From assembly GCF_000737335.2 (NCBI RefSeq), contig NZ_JMCC02000040.1, positions 1-64,000 on the forward strand: 64,000 bases of DNA, read 5' to 3'. The translations under genes and the position numbers were made by a program. The stretch comes from Enhygromyxa salina. GTDB taxonomy: Bacteria; Myxococcota_A; Polyangia; Nannocystales; Nannocystaceae. Within the stretch, counting starts at the first letter, position 1. Every line of letters starts with the position of its first letter. The notes below the pieces were generated by a model that had not been told where the DNA came from, made no database searches, and was given only the letters and a program-made list of their open reading frames with translations. Shown here piece by piece: positions 27,142 to 35,201 of the stretch.

Positions 27142-28014
27142 GTGGTCGAGATCATCGAAGAGCACCGCGGCGCCGCGTGCCGGGCCAAGGGCGACGCAGA
27201 AGGCCCGGTGTTCAACCGGCGCTACGTCGTCCAGCTCGAGGACGGCGCCGCCGTCGAGAGCGTGCTCTATCGGGGCGACTCGCTGTGCGTGTCGTCGCAG
27301 GTCGGCTGCGCCGTCGGCTGCCCATTTTGCGCGTCGGGGGCCAACGGGCTGTCTCGCAACCTCGAGCTCGATGAGCTGATCGGCCAGGTCGAGGCGGTCG
27401 ACGCCGCGATCGCGGATCAGGGCGCGGGCTTTGGCGTCAGGCGGGTGACCGTGTCTGGCGTCGGCGAGCCGCTTCACAACCCCGCGGTGCCAAAGTTCGT
27501 CAGCTGGTGTCGGGCCCGATCCACCCCGGCCAGCATCACGACCTCGGGCGGGCCGCTGCGGCGGCTTGGCGAGTGGCTGAGCGACGACGCGCCGCCCCAC
27601 AACGGGATCAGCCTGTCGATCCACGCCGGCAACGAGTCAACCCGCGCGCGCACGGTCCCGCGCGGGCCCGCGCTCGATCCACTGTTCGAGCTGCTGCGCG
27701 AGCGCGTCCCTTCGATCTCGGGCGCGCGCCGACGCAAGCTCGCCCTCGCGTATCTGCTGCTCGCCGATCTCAACGACGACGACGACGAGCTCGACGCGTT
27801 CTTGCGCCGGGCCGAGCCGCTGGGCCTGAAGATCCATCTGTATAGCTACAACCCAGTCCCAACCTCGACCCAGAGCCGCACCAACGAAGCCCGCTACGAG
27901 GCGGCGTTCGAGCGCATGCGCGCCCGCGGTCTCGACGTGCGGCGCAGCTCTCAGGCGCGGATCGAGGACAACGGCGGCTGCGGGACGCTGGTCGCGTTGC
28001 GAGGGCGTCAATAG
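27142..28014 (+). CDS. RlmN-like radical SAM RNA methyltransferase, short form
   Basis: 290 residues. Radical SAM methyltransferases of the RlmN/Cfr family methylate C2 of A2503 in 23S rRNA (RlmN also A37 of some tRNAs). Seen: the catalytic Cys49 in SLCVSSQVGC, the 4Fe-4S Cys56, Cys60 and Cys63 as CAVGCPFC, the SAM-binding GVGEP block, and the methyl-carrier Cys280 in NGGCGTL. All catalytic cysteines are present. It lacks the N-terminal helical accessory domain of full-length RlmN (about 350-380 residues), so its RNA target may differ. Start GTG 27142 with TAGCTC 7 nt upstream. It is followed after 4 nt by a DUF5916 gene, an unexpected operon partner. Confidence 0.85.
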   Translation: MVEIIEEHRGAACRAKGDAEGPVFNRRYVVQLEDGAAVESVLYRGDSLCVSSQVGCAVGCPFCASGANGLSRNLELDELIGQVEAVDAAIADQGAGFGVRRVTVSGVGEPLHNPAVPKFVSWCRARSTPASITTSGGPLRRLGEWLSDDAPPHNGISLSIHAGNESTRARTVPRGPALDPLFELLRERVPSISGARRRKLALAYLLLADLNDDDDELDAFLRRAEPLGLKIHLYSYNPVPTSTQSRTNEARYEAAFERMRARGLDVRRSSQARIEDNGGCGTLVALRGRQ

Positions 28015-28018
28015 AAGC

Positions 28019-30520
28019 ATGAGCCGGCTGGCTCGGGGGCGAGTCGTTGCGCTGTTGGTTGGGGTGTTGGCGCCGAGCTCGGCGCGTGCTGGCGAGGGTC
28101 GCCCCGACGAACGAGACACGCCGCAGGTCGAAGCGCGTCAGGAGCCTGGCGACGTCCCCGATCACGATCGTCGCGGCCTGCGGCTGCGCGCGGCCCCGAT
28201 CGACGCCGACGCGATCACGATCGACGGCAAGCTCGACGAGCCGCAGTGGCGCTCGGTACCCGCGCTGCCCCAGCTGATCCAACAATCGCCAGCGTTCGGC
28301 GCGGCCGCGACCCACGCGACGACGGTCCGGGCCGCGTACGGGACCGACGGCCTGTACTTCGCGTTCGACTGCGACGAGCACCACGGCGAGGTGATCGCTC
28401 CGTTCTTTCAGCGCGACCAGATCGTCGCGTCGGACTACGTGCAGATCGAGATCGACTCGAACGCCGATCACACCAACGGCTACGTGTTCGGTGTCTCGCC
28501 TTCGGGCGCGATCTTCGACGGCCAGCTGTTCCGCGACACCTCGCAAGAGCTCCTGTGGGACGGCGTGTGGCGATCCGACGCCAAGCAGACCGCGACCGGC
28601 TGGACCGCCGAAGTGTTCGTGCCGTGGTCGACGCTGCGCTTCGAGCACGCAGCCTCACTGACGATCGGCCTGAACTTCACGCGGGTCATCAATGATCAGC
28701 AAGAGACAAATCGGCTCAGCTTCGCCCCGCAGGGCGAGCCGGCCCGGGTGTCCGAGGCGATCGCCTGGTACGGGATCGAGGACATCGACGGCGGCCTCAA
28801 CCTCGAGCTGCAACCCTACGTCTCGGGTCGCTTCTTGCTGCAGCGCCCGCCCGACAGCCTGGATCAATCATGGCGCGCGCTGCCCAACGCGGGCTTCGAT
28901 CTCAAGTACGGGATCACCGGTGACCTGACCCTCGACGTGGCCGTGAACCCAGACTTTGGCCAGGCCGAGGTCGACGCCGCGGTCCTCAACCTTGGGCCCT
29001 TCGAGGTGTTCTTCCCCGAGAAGCGCCGGTTCTTCCTCGAGTCCAAGGAGATCTTCGAGACCCGGTTTCCGCTGTTCTACTCGCGCCGGGTCGGCGCCGC
29101 GCCCCGGCCAGGTCGCGCGCAGACGACCGAGCGCGTCGTGTTTGGCGAGCAACAGCGCGGTGAGATCGTGGAGCTCGATCCGCTCAGCCGCGTGCTCGGG
29201 TCGATGCGCATGACCGGCCAGATCGCGCCCGGCTGGGTCATGGGTGTGCTGACGGCCGCGACCAGCCCAACCTTTGCGACCCAGCGCTTCACCGACGACC
29301 TCGAGCAGCGGGTGCCCGTCGATCCCTACTCGGGCTGGTCGGTCGTCCGCCTGCGTCGCCACTTTGATCCACAGACCTGGGTTGGCGGGATCGTGACCAA
29401 CGTCGCCCGGCTCGGCGACGCACCCGAGGCGACCACGGGTGGGTTCGACTACAACATCAATTTGCGCAAGCGCTGGCTGCACGGCGCCCAGGTCATCGCG
29501 ACCCACGACGGCGAGAAGTCGGGGATGGGCGGCAGCACCAGCTTGGTCCGCTCGGGTCGCCGAACCCAGTGGAGCGCCTCGGGCGAGTTCCTCACGCCCC
29601 ACGCCAACTTCAGCGACCTCGGGTTCATGACCCGCAACAACTACGTGCGCGGCTCGAGCGGGATCGCCGTGTACAACGCCCAGCCGATCGGCGACGTGCG
29701 ATCGCTGTCGGGCTCGCTCGATCTCACCGTCGCCTCCAGCTTCGCGGGGCAGATCACCGAGAAGCAGCTCTCGACCGACTGGACCCTCGAGACCCTGGGG
29801 CTGTGGCAGTTCCGCGCGTTCTTTGGCGGTCACCTGCCGCAGCTGGATCTGTTCGAGACCCGCGGCAACATCCCCTACGAAGTCCCGATCCACTGGTGGA
29901 CCGGCGCGCGGGTCTCGACCCCACGCAACAAGCGAGTCAGCGCCAGCGTGGGGGCCAACTACGGCGAGCAAGCTGGCAGGCCTGGACCCGACGTGTTCTT
30001 GGATCTCGGGTTTCGCCCCGTCGACCGGCTACAGATCAATTTTTCGGGGAGCTGGAACGGCAGCTTCGACCGGCCCCGCTGGGTCGCCGAGCGCGAGCTC
30101 GACGAGGTCCCGATCTTCGCGCGCGCGCAGATCCACACGACCAACGCCGAGGTCCGCCTGACCTTGGCGATCACCCCCGAGCTCTCGCTGACCAGCTACA
30201 ACCAGCTGTTCTACTCGGCCGCCCACCACACCGACTTTCTCGAGCTTCGGGCGCCGGATCTGCTGGTGCCGATCGCTCGAGATCCATGGTTTGGTGCGGT
30301 GGATCGCGGCCTGACCAGCCTGACCAGCAACTCGATCCTGCGCTGGGAGTACCTGCCGGGCAGCTTCGTGTTCGTGGCCTATACCCACCGCACCGCGCTG
30401 CCCGAGGGTGAGGGCGTGATCGAGTATCGATCGGCCAACGCGTTCACCAACTTGGTCGCAACGGGGGCCCGCCACGAGGACGTGCTGTTCATGAAGCTGG
30501 CCTACCTGTTCGGGTTTTGA
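28019..30520 (+). CDS. DUF5916 outer-membrane protein with CBM9-like domain
   Basis: 833 residues. After a signal peptide (residues 1-24) comes a carbohydrate-binding family 9-like domain with ITIDGKLDEPQWRSVPAL and VQIEIDSNADHTNGYVFGV. Then the DUF5916 core with VAVNPDFGQAEVDAAVLNL and FEVFFPEKRRFFLESKEIF, which is highly characteristic, and about 450 residues of alternating strands ending in LAYLFGF. The terminal Phe is the usual signal for outer-membrane barrel insertion. Function of DUF5916 proteins is not established; the two-domain layout suggests binding or passage of a polysaccharide or other large ligand. It follows the RlmN-like gene by 4 nt and is probably co-transcribed. Confidence 0.88.
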   Translation: MSRLARGRVVALLVGVLAPSSARAGEGRPDERDTPQVEARQEPGDVPDHDRRGLRLRAAPIDADAITIDGKLDEPQWRSVPALPQLIQQSPAFGAAATHATTVRAAYGTDGLYFAFDCDEHHGEVIAPFFQRDQIVASDYVQIEIDSNADHTNGYVFGVSPSGAIFDGQLFRDTSQELLWDGVWRSDAKQTATGWTAEVFVPWSTLRFEHAASLTIGLNFTRVINDQQETNRLSFAPQGEPARVSEAIAWYGIEDIDGGLNLELQPYVSGRFLLQRPPDSLDQSWRALPNAGFDLKYGITGDLTLDVAVNPDFGQAEVDAAVLNLGPFEVFFPEKRRFFLESKEIFETRFPLFYSRRVGAAPRPGRAQTTERVVFGEQQRGEIVELDPLSRVLGSMRMTGQIAPGWVMGVLTAATSPTFATQRFTDDLEQRVPVDPYSGWSVVRLRRHFDPQTWVGGIVTNVARLGDAPEATTGGFDYNINLRKRWLHGAQVIATHDGEKSGMGGSTSLVRSGRRTQWSASGEFLTPHANFSDLGFMTRNNYVRGSSGIAVYNAQPIGDVRSLSGSLDLTVASSFAGQITEKQLSTDWTLETLGLWQFRAFFGGHLPQLDLFETRGNIPYEVPIHWWTGARVSTPRNKRVSASVGANYGEQAGRPGPDVFLDLGFRPVDRLQINFSGSWNGSFDRPRWVAERELDEVPIFARAQIHTTNAEVRLTLAITPELSLTSYNQLFYSAAHHTDFLELRAPDLLVPIARDPWFGAVDRGLTSLTSNSILRWEYLPGSFVFVAYTHRTALPEGEGVIEYRSANAFTNLVATGARHEDVLFMKLAYLFGF

Positions 30521-30672
30521 CCCGATCTCGCCCGATCCAAGCACGGCCAGAGCGCGGCGCCCCCGCACACCTGTCACCCGGGCGCATTTATTGGCTGGCG
30601 ATCTTCACGCACCCTGATCGGAACGTCGCGGTCGCGGCACATACGTCTCGACACCTGCTGAGGAGCCGAACC

Positions 30673-30846
30673 ATGAAGACCTCTCGCCGTAGCCCCCTCG
30701 CCCTCCTCTCGATCGCCCTTCTCATGGTCGTGAGCGCCGGCTTCGTCGATCAGAACACTGACCTCGGCCTGCAAAGCGACGCGGGCGCCCAGATCGCCAG
30801 GGCCGGGATCGAGGGCGAAGAAATCCCGGTGCCGTTCGCCGGCTAG
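30673..30846 (+). CDS. Small secreted peptide precursor, unknown function
   Basis: 57 residues. ATG 30673 has a strong GAGGAG 8 nt upstream, one of the best Shine-Dalgarno sequences in the window. The N-terminus MKTSRRSPLALLSIALLMVVSAGF is a signal peptide or membrane anchor; the mature part is about 33 residues, acidic, ending IPVPFAG, with no Cys. A hairpin terminator follows the stop by 13 nt, so it is a compact single-gene unit. It could be a secreted peptide, a small membrane protein or a signalling precursor. I do not recognise it. Confidence 0.7.
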   Translation: MKTSRRSPLALLSIALLMVVSAGFVDQNTDLGLQSDAGAQIARAGIEGEEIPVPFAG

Positions 30847-30859
30847 GTTAAAGCCCTTG

Positions 30860-30885
30860 GCGCCCGCCGGTCACTCGGCGGGCGC
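30860..30885 (+). terminator. GC-rich hairpin after the small secreted peptide gene
   Basis: Perfect 10-bp stem GCGCCCGCCG/CGGCGGGCGC with a 6-nt loop, 13 nt after the stop. A short T-containing stretch follows rather than a clean T-run. Confidence 0.7.
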
Positions 30886-30950
30886 GATCACGTTTGCTCC
30901 ACGCCGCTCGATCAACCGGCTCTCCGCGGTTGGTTCATACTCACCTGACC

Positions 30951-32705
30951 ATGCGCTTTGAACTTGCTCGCTCCCCTCGTTTGGCCGCCACCTTGACCGG
31001 CGCCGCGCTGGCCTTCGCCGCGCCGCTGCTGACCCCGACCACCGCCTTGGCCTGCGGCGGGACCTTTTGCGACAGCGGCCCAACCGCGATGCCCGTCGAC
31101 CAGACCGGCGAGAACATCCTGTTCCACGTCAGCGACACCAGCGTCGAGGCCCACATCCAGATTCAATACAACCCCGACTCGGGGGCGGAGCAGTTCGCGT
31201 GGGTGATCCCGGTGATGGCGATCCCGGAGTTCGCGGTTGGCTCGCAATTGATGTTTGACGCCGTGCTCGCCGCCTCGGTGCCCAGCTACGGGCTCTCGGT
31301 CCAGACCGACTTTTGCGGGGACCCAGACGACCCCCAGAGCGCCGGCGAAGACGGAGCCCCGGACGGCGACGGGCTCAGCTCCGGGACCGGTGGCGACGAC
31401 GAGGGCAACGGCGGCGGCCCCTCGATCGTGCTGCAGACCACGGTTGGCGCGTTCGATATCAGCGTGCTCGAGGGCGGCACGGTCCAGAGCGTCATGCAGT
31501 GGCTGGGCGACAACGGCTACCAGCAAGATCCCGCGGCCGAGCCGATCCTGGCCGAGTACCTGGCCAACGACTACCTGTTTGTCGCGCTGAAGCTCAACAA
31601 CCAGGCGGGGGTCGACGAGATCCACCCGATCGTGATCCGCTATGACGGCGTTGAGCCGTGCGTGCCGATCCGCTTGACCCGGATCGCCGCGATCGACGAC
31701 ATGGAGATCCGCGCGTTCTTTCTGCAAGACGCCCGGGTGGTGCCAACGAACTATCGGCACGTGCTCGTCAATCCGCTGAAGCTCGATTGGGTCAACAACG
31801 GCAGCAACTACAAAGAAGTGATCTCGATGGCCGTTGACGCCCAAGAGGCCAACGGCAACGCGTTCGTGACCGAGTACGCGGGCACCAGCCAGAACATCCA
31901 GACCTGGATGATCTACCAGGACTGGGTCTCGGATCCGTTCTTGGACCTGGTCGACAGCCCGATCGGCGCGATCGAGGCGCTCGAGAACCAGGGCCTGATG
32001 CTGTGCGACACCGACTGGGACACAAAGTGCACATATATGCACCCGCTGCTCGAGTCGATCGTCACCGAGTTCATCCCGGCGCCCGAGGGCGTCGAAGCCA
32101 ACCTGTTCTACGATTGTCTGTCCTGCTACGTGGACCAGATCGATCTGGCCGCGTGGGATGCCGCTGGGTTTGCCGCGCGTCTGGATGAGCGGGTGATCGC
32201 GCCAGCCAAGGCCGCGGTCGCGCTGATCGAGAACAACCCCTACCTGACGCGGCTGTACACTACAATCTCGCCAGCCGAGATGAACGAGGATCCGATCTTC
32301 CGGGTCAACACGACCCTGCCCGACGTCCCCAACATCAACTTTGCGACCCAGACCAACCATTGTGACGGCAGCGCGACCGTGCTGCTGCCCGATGGCCGCG
32401 AGGTGCTGTTCCCCGACTCCGGCAACATCGTGTGGCCCGACTTCGCCGACGAGATGCCGTGGGAAGAGGACATCGACCAGGAGAACATGGCCGACAACGC
32501 GCCGCTCCTGAACCTGGTCGACAACACGGATCGCATCAACGAGCTGCTCGCCGCGCACAACGCCAGCACGAAGGCCCAGATCACCGGGCTCGGCAACAGC
32601 GGGTGCGGGTGCGCGATCCAGACCGACGACGCCCCCGGCAAGATCGCGCTGGGGCTGGCGTGCCTGGGGCTGCTTGGCTTCGTGCGTCGGCGCCGTTGGG
32701 CCTGA
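30951..32705 (+). CDS. DUF2330 secreted protein with MYXO-CTERM tail
   Basis: 584 residues. Signal peptide at residues 1-28, then the DUF2330 start LACGGTFCDSGPTAMPVDQTGENILF, which is diagnostic, with Cys pairs and FAWVIPVMAIPEFAV. A Gly/Asp/Ser insertion near residue 130 breaks the domain. The end is a MYXO-CTERM tail: GCGCAIQ, hydrophobic GKIALGLACLGLLGF, then VRRRRWA. DUF2330 proteins are cell-surface proteins of unknown function, widespread in myxobacteria. ATG 30951 follows CATACT by 9 nt; a longer frame upstream has no signal peptide. Stand-alone gene. Confidence 0.88.
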   Translation: MRFELARSPRLAATLTGAALAFAAPLLTPTTALACGGTFCDSGPTAMPVDQTGENILFHVSDTSVEAHIQIQYNPDSGAEQFAWVIPVMAIPEFAVGSQLMFDAVLAASVPSYGLSVQTDFCGDPDDPQSAGEDGAPDGDGLSSGTGGDDEGNGGGPSIVLQTTVGAFDISVLEGGTVQSVMQWLGDNGYQQDPAAEPILAEYLANDYLFVALKLNNQAGVDEIHPIVIRYDGVEPCVPIRLTRIAAIDDMEIRAFFLQDARVVPTNYRHVLVNPLKLDWVNNGSNYKEVISMAVDAQEANGNAFVTEYAGTSQNIQTWMIYQDWVSDPFLDLVDSPIGAIEALENQGLMLCDTDWDTKCTYMHPLLESIVTEFIPAPEGVEANLFYDCLSCYVDQIDLAAWDAAGFAARLDERVIAPAKAAVALIENNPYLTRLYTTISPAEMNEDPIFRVNTTLPDVPNINFATQTNHCDGSATVLLPDGREVLFPDSGNIVWPDFADEMPWEEDIDQENMADNAPLLNLVDNTDRINELLAAHNASTKAQITGLGNSGCGCAIQTDDAPGKIALGLACLGLLGFVRRRRWA

Positions 32706-32720
32706 ACCCAAGGGTTGCTT

Positions 32721-33056
32721 TCAGGCGGCGATGCCGTGCGACGGTTCGTGCACGATGACCTGCGCGGGCACGGACCCGACGGGCACCAGTAGCTCGCCGT
32801 CCATCACGATCAGCTTGCGGCACTCATCACACGCGATATCTGCGTGGGCCCAGCGGTACGTCTCGGTGATGATCGACAGCCCCCCAAGAAAGAAGATGGG
32901 CAGCACCGGGATCACCACGGGACCCAGCAACGACGCGCCGAACACGTAGACCATCGCCAAGGTCCAGGCGCCCGCAAGGGCAGCGGCGCGCAACCAGCGA
33001 GGGGGCACCCGTGGCGCGGGTGCTTGGCAGTGAGGGCAGCGATTGGGGACGTTCAT
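32721..33056 (-). CDS. Small membrane protein with split zinc ribbon
   Basis: 111 residues. CPHC at residues 7-10 and CDEC near 76-79 would form a zinc ribbon brought together by two central transmembrane helices (AGAWTLAMVYVFGASLLGPVVIPVLPIFFLGGLSII). The C-terminal 30 residues are a small beta-rich piece. ATG 33056 has AGGAGG 4-5 nt upstream. It converges on the DUF2330 gene, 15 bp away, with no clear terminator between. Function unknown; such proteins are often annotated only as zinc-ribbon membrane proteins. Confidence 0.75.
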   Translation of the reverse strand: MNVPNRCPHCQAPAPRVPPRWLRAAALAGAWTLAMVYVFGASLLGPVVIPVLPIFFLGGLSIITETYRWAHADIACDECRKLIVMDGELLVPVGSVPAQVIVHEPSHGIAA

Positions 33057-33166
33057 GGGTCCTCCTGTTCTGTTGCTAATAGCAATGGGCCGAGAGTGAG
33101 CGAGTGTCCAGCGCCACGCGCCCGCAGCAAGTGCGCCTTCGTGATCAGCGTGCTATCCAGCGCCGC

Positions 33167-34123
33167 ATGTCCCCCCAGACAGCGTTGAAGTGGAAGGCCA
33201 ACGACATGCCCGATCTCGCGGGCAAGCTGGCGATCGTGACCGGAGCCAACAGCGGGCTCGGACTCGAGACCACGCGGGCGCTGGCTGCCAAGGGCGCCAA
33301 GGTGATCCTCGCGTGCCGCGGGCAGGCCAAGGCCGAGACCGCGATCGCAGAGCTGACCGCCGGTGGGATCGACCGAAGCCTGCTCGAATTTCGTGCTTGT
33401 GATCTGTCGAGCTTGGCCTCGGTCCGCGAATTTTGCGGTGGATTCAGCCGGGACCATGGCCAGCTGGATCTGCTGATCAACAACGCTGGCGTGATGGCGC
33501 TGCCCTATCGCACGACCGAAGACGGGTTCGAGATGCAGATCGGCACCAACCACCTGGGCCACTTCGCGCTGACCGGGCTGTTGCTCGAGCCGCTGCTCGC
33601 GACGGCGGGGGCGCGGGTGGTGACGGTGTCCAGCATGGCGCATCGGATCAGCGGGATGAAGCTCGATGATCTGCAGTCGACGCGGCGCTACCAAAAGTGG
33701 GTCGCGTACGGGCGCAGCAAGCTCGCCAACTTGCTGTTCACCAACGAGCTGCAGCGGCGGCTCGAGGCCAGCGCCGCGGATCGCCAGGGTGTGATCGCCG
33801 TCGCGGCGCACCCCGGATACTCGAGCACGAACTTGGTCTTTGTCGGGGCGCAGATGACAGGGAACTCGGTGTTCGAGCGGATGAGCGCGCTCGGGAATCG
33901 AGTGATCGCCCAGAGCGCCTACATGGGCGCGCTGCCAACTCTGTACGCCGCGACGGTCGCCGACGTGAGCGGCGGCGACTACTACGGGCCAGGCGGGCCG
34001 CTGGAGATGACGGGGTATCCGCGGAAGGTGCGGGCGCAGGACCGGGCCTACGATCAGGCGAGCGCGCGCCGGCTGTGGGAGCTGTCGGCGGAGCTCACGG
34101 GGGTCTCGTACGCAGCGCTCTGA
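33167..34123 (+). CDS. Short-chain dehydrogenase/reductase, retinol-dehydrogenase-like
   Basis: 318-residue NAD(P)-dependent SDR. Cofactor motif TGANSGLG at 25-32, structural NNAG at 105-108, catalytic Ser in VVTVSSMAH (155-156) and YGRSK with Tyr181 and Lys185. The extended C-terminus with a GGDYYGPGGPLEMTGYPR block and the DLSSLASVREF motif match the retinol dehydrogenase/WW-domain oxidoreductase-like branch. Cytoplasmic; the substrate is not predictable. The start ATG 33167 has TATCCA 7 nt upstream; in-frame sequence before it is probably not translated. Single gene. Confidence 0.9.
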   Translation: MSPQTALKWKANDMPDLAGKLAIVTGANSGLGLETTRALAAKGAKVILACRGQAKAETAIAELTAGGIDRSLLEFRACDLSSLASVREFCGGFSRDHGQLDLLINNAGVMALPYRTTEDGFEMQIGTNHLGHFALTGLLLEPLLATAGARVVTVSSMAHRISGMKLDDLQSTRRYQKWVAYGRSKLANLLFTNELQRRLEASAADRQGVIAVAAHPGYSSTNLVFVGAQMTGNSVFERMSALGNRVIAQSAYMGALPTLYAATVADVSGGDYYGPGGPLEMTGYPRKVRAQDRAYDQASARRLWELSAELTGVSYAAL

Positions 34124-34155
34124 CGCGCGCGCCCCCAGGAGAGCGCCCCATCAAC

Positions 34156-34161
34156 TATGCT
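34156..34161 (+). promoter_or_regulatory. Start-proximal -10 hexamer TATGCT
   Basis: TANNNT hexamer seven nucleotides before ATG 34169 of the CPXCG-type gene. Confidence 0.5.
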
Positions 34162-34168
34162 CCCGCGC

Positions 34169-34345
34169 ATGGACGATGTCGTTGACGTCAGCTGCCCGTG
34201 GTGCGGCGAACAGCAAGAGCTCTGGGTCGATCCCGCGACCACCGGCCAGATGGTCCAAGACTGCGACGTGTGCTGCCGCCCGTGGCAGGTCCACGTGTCC
34301 CGCGACGAGCTCGGGCAGCTGCAGGTCCACGTCGAACGCTCGTGA
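34169..34345 (+). CDS. CPXCG-type small cysteine-rich protein
   Basis: 58 residues. Two Cys pairs, CPWCGEQ near the N-terminus and CDVCCRPW in the middle, form a zinc-ribbon-like unit; CPWCGE is the family's name-giving motif, and the sequence CCRPWQVHV after the second pair is conserved in it. Function of the family is not known. It lies 16 nt before endonuclease III. Each gene has its own start-proximal -10, so they need not be co-transcribed. The ATG at 34157 would add four residues and overlap the hexamer; I prefer 34169. Confidence 0.8.
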   Translation: MDDVVDVSCPWCGEQQELWVDPATTGQMVQDCDVCCRPWQVHVSRDELGQLQVHVERS

Positions 34346-34348
34346 TCG

Positions 34349-34355
34349 TATAACT
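34349..34355 (+). promoter_or_regulatory. Start-proximal -10 TATAACT
   Basis: AT-rich TATAACT ending six nucleotides before ATG 34362 of endonuclease III. It stands out in this GC-rich DNA. Confidence 0.5.
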
Positions 34356-34361
34356 AGGCGC

Positions 34362-35201
34362 ATGCCCGCGCACTCCGATCCCGCGTCCTTGCTGGCCGAA
34401 GTCAACGATCGCCTGGCGCTCGCGCTGCCCAAGGCGGTGTGCGAGCTCGACCACGATGATCCCTGGCAGCTGCTGATCGTCACGATCCTCAGCGCCCAAG
34501 CCCAGGACGCAGTCATCAACGAGATCCGCCCGGCCCTGTTCGAGCGCTGGCCAACGCCCGCCGCCCTGGCCGCCGCCCCGCAGGAAGAGGTCGAGGTCGT
34601 CGTCAAGCGCAGCGGCTACTTCCGCAACAAGGCCAAGGCGATTCGCGAGTGCGCGCAGGCGATCGTCGACCGCCACGCCGGCGAGGTCCCGCAGACCCAC
34701 GACGAGTTGATCGCGCTGCCGGGTGCCTCGCACAAGACCGCGAACTTGGTGCTTGGCATCGCGTGGGGGATCGCCAGCGGGATCGTCGTGGACACCCACG
34801 TGGCCCGGGTCTCTGCGCGCCTGGGCGTGGTCAAAGCCGGCACCAAGCCAGACAAGGTCGAGGCGACGCTGACCAAGCTGGTCCCGCGCGAGCAGTGGAT
34901 CGACGTCAGTCATCGGCTGATCTTGCACGGTCGTCACGTGTGCAAGTCCAAGCAGCCCGACTGCGGCAGCTGTGCGATCAACGAGCTGTGTGATGCCCGC
35001 GAGCGCGACCCGATCGACAGCTGGCAGACCCGAGCCGAGCGCGAGGGCCAGCTGTTCGCGGTGCGGGGTGATCGCGGGGCGATCGGCATGCCCGCGATCC
35101 CAGCGTCGGGGCCCAAACCCACGCCGAAGTCCAAGTCCCCCAAAAAGCGCGCAGCGGCCAATGTTCAGGCCAGCGCAGCGGAGGACGACAACGACTTTTG
35201 A
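34362..35201 (+). CDS. nth: Endonuclease III (DNA glycosylase/AP lyase)
   Basis: Base-excision repair enzyme that removes oxidised pyrimidines and cuts AP sites. 279 residues. Helix-hairpin-helix LPGASHKTANLVL with catalytic Lys125, catalytic Asp144 in VDTHVARV, and the 4Fe-4S loop C-x6-C-x2-C-x5-C as CKSKQPDCGSCAINELC. The last 70 residues are a Lys/Pro/Ala-rich tail absent from typical Nth (about 210 residues), probably disordered and DNA-binding. In the HhH the usual VGRK is ASHK, a mild change that keeps the Lys. The next gene starts inside its 3' end in another frame. Confidence 0.94.
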   Translation: MPAHSDPASLLAEVNDRLALALPKAVCELDHDDPWQLLIVTILSAQAQDAVINEIRPALFERWPTPAALAAAPQEEVEVVVKRSGYFRNKAKAIRECAQAIVDRHAGEVPQTHDELIALPGASHKTANLVLGIAWGIASGIVVDTHVARVSARLGVVKAGTKPDKVEATLTKLVPREQWIDVSHRLILHGRHVCKSKQPDCGSCAINELCDARERDPIDSWQTRAEREGQLFAVRGDRGAIGMPAIPASGPKPTPKSKSPKKRAAANVQASAAEDDNDF

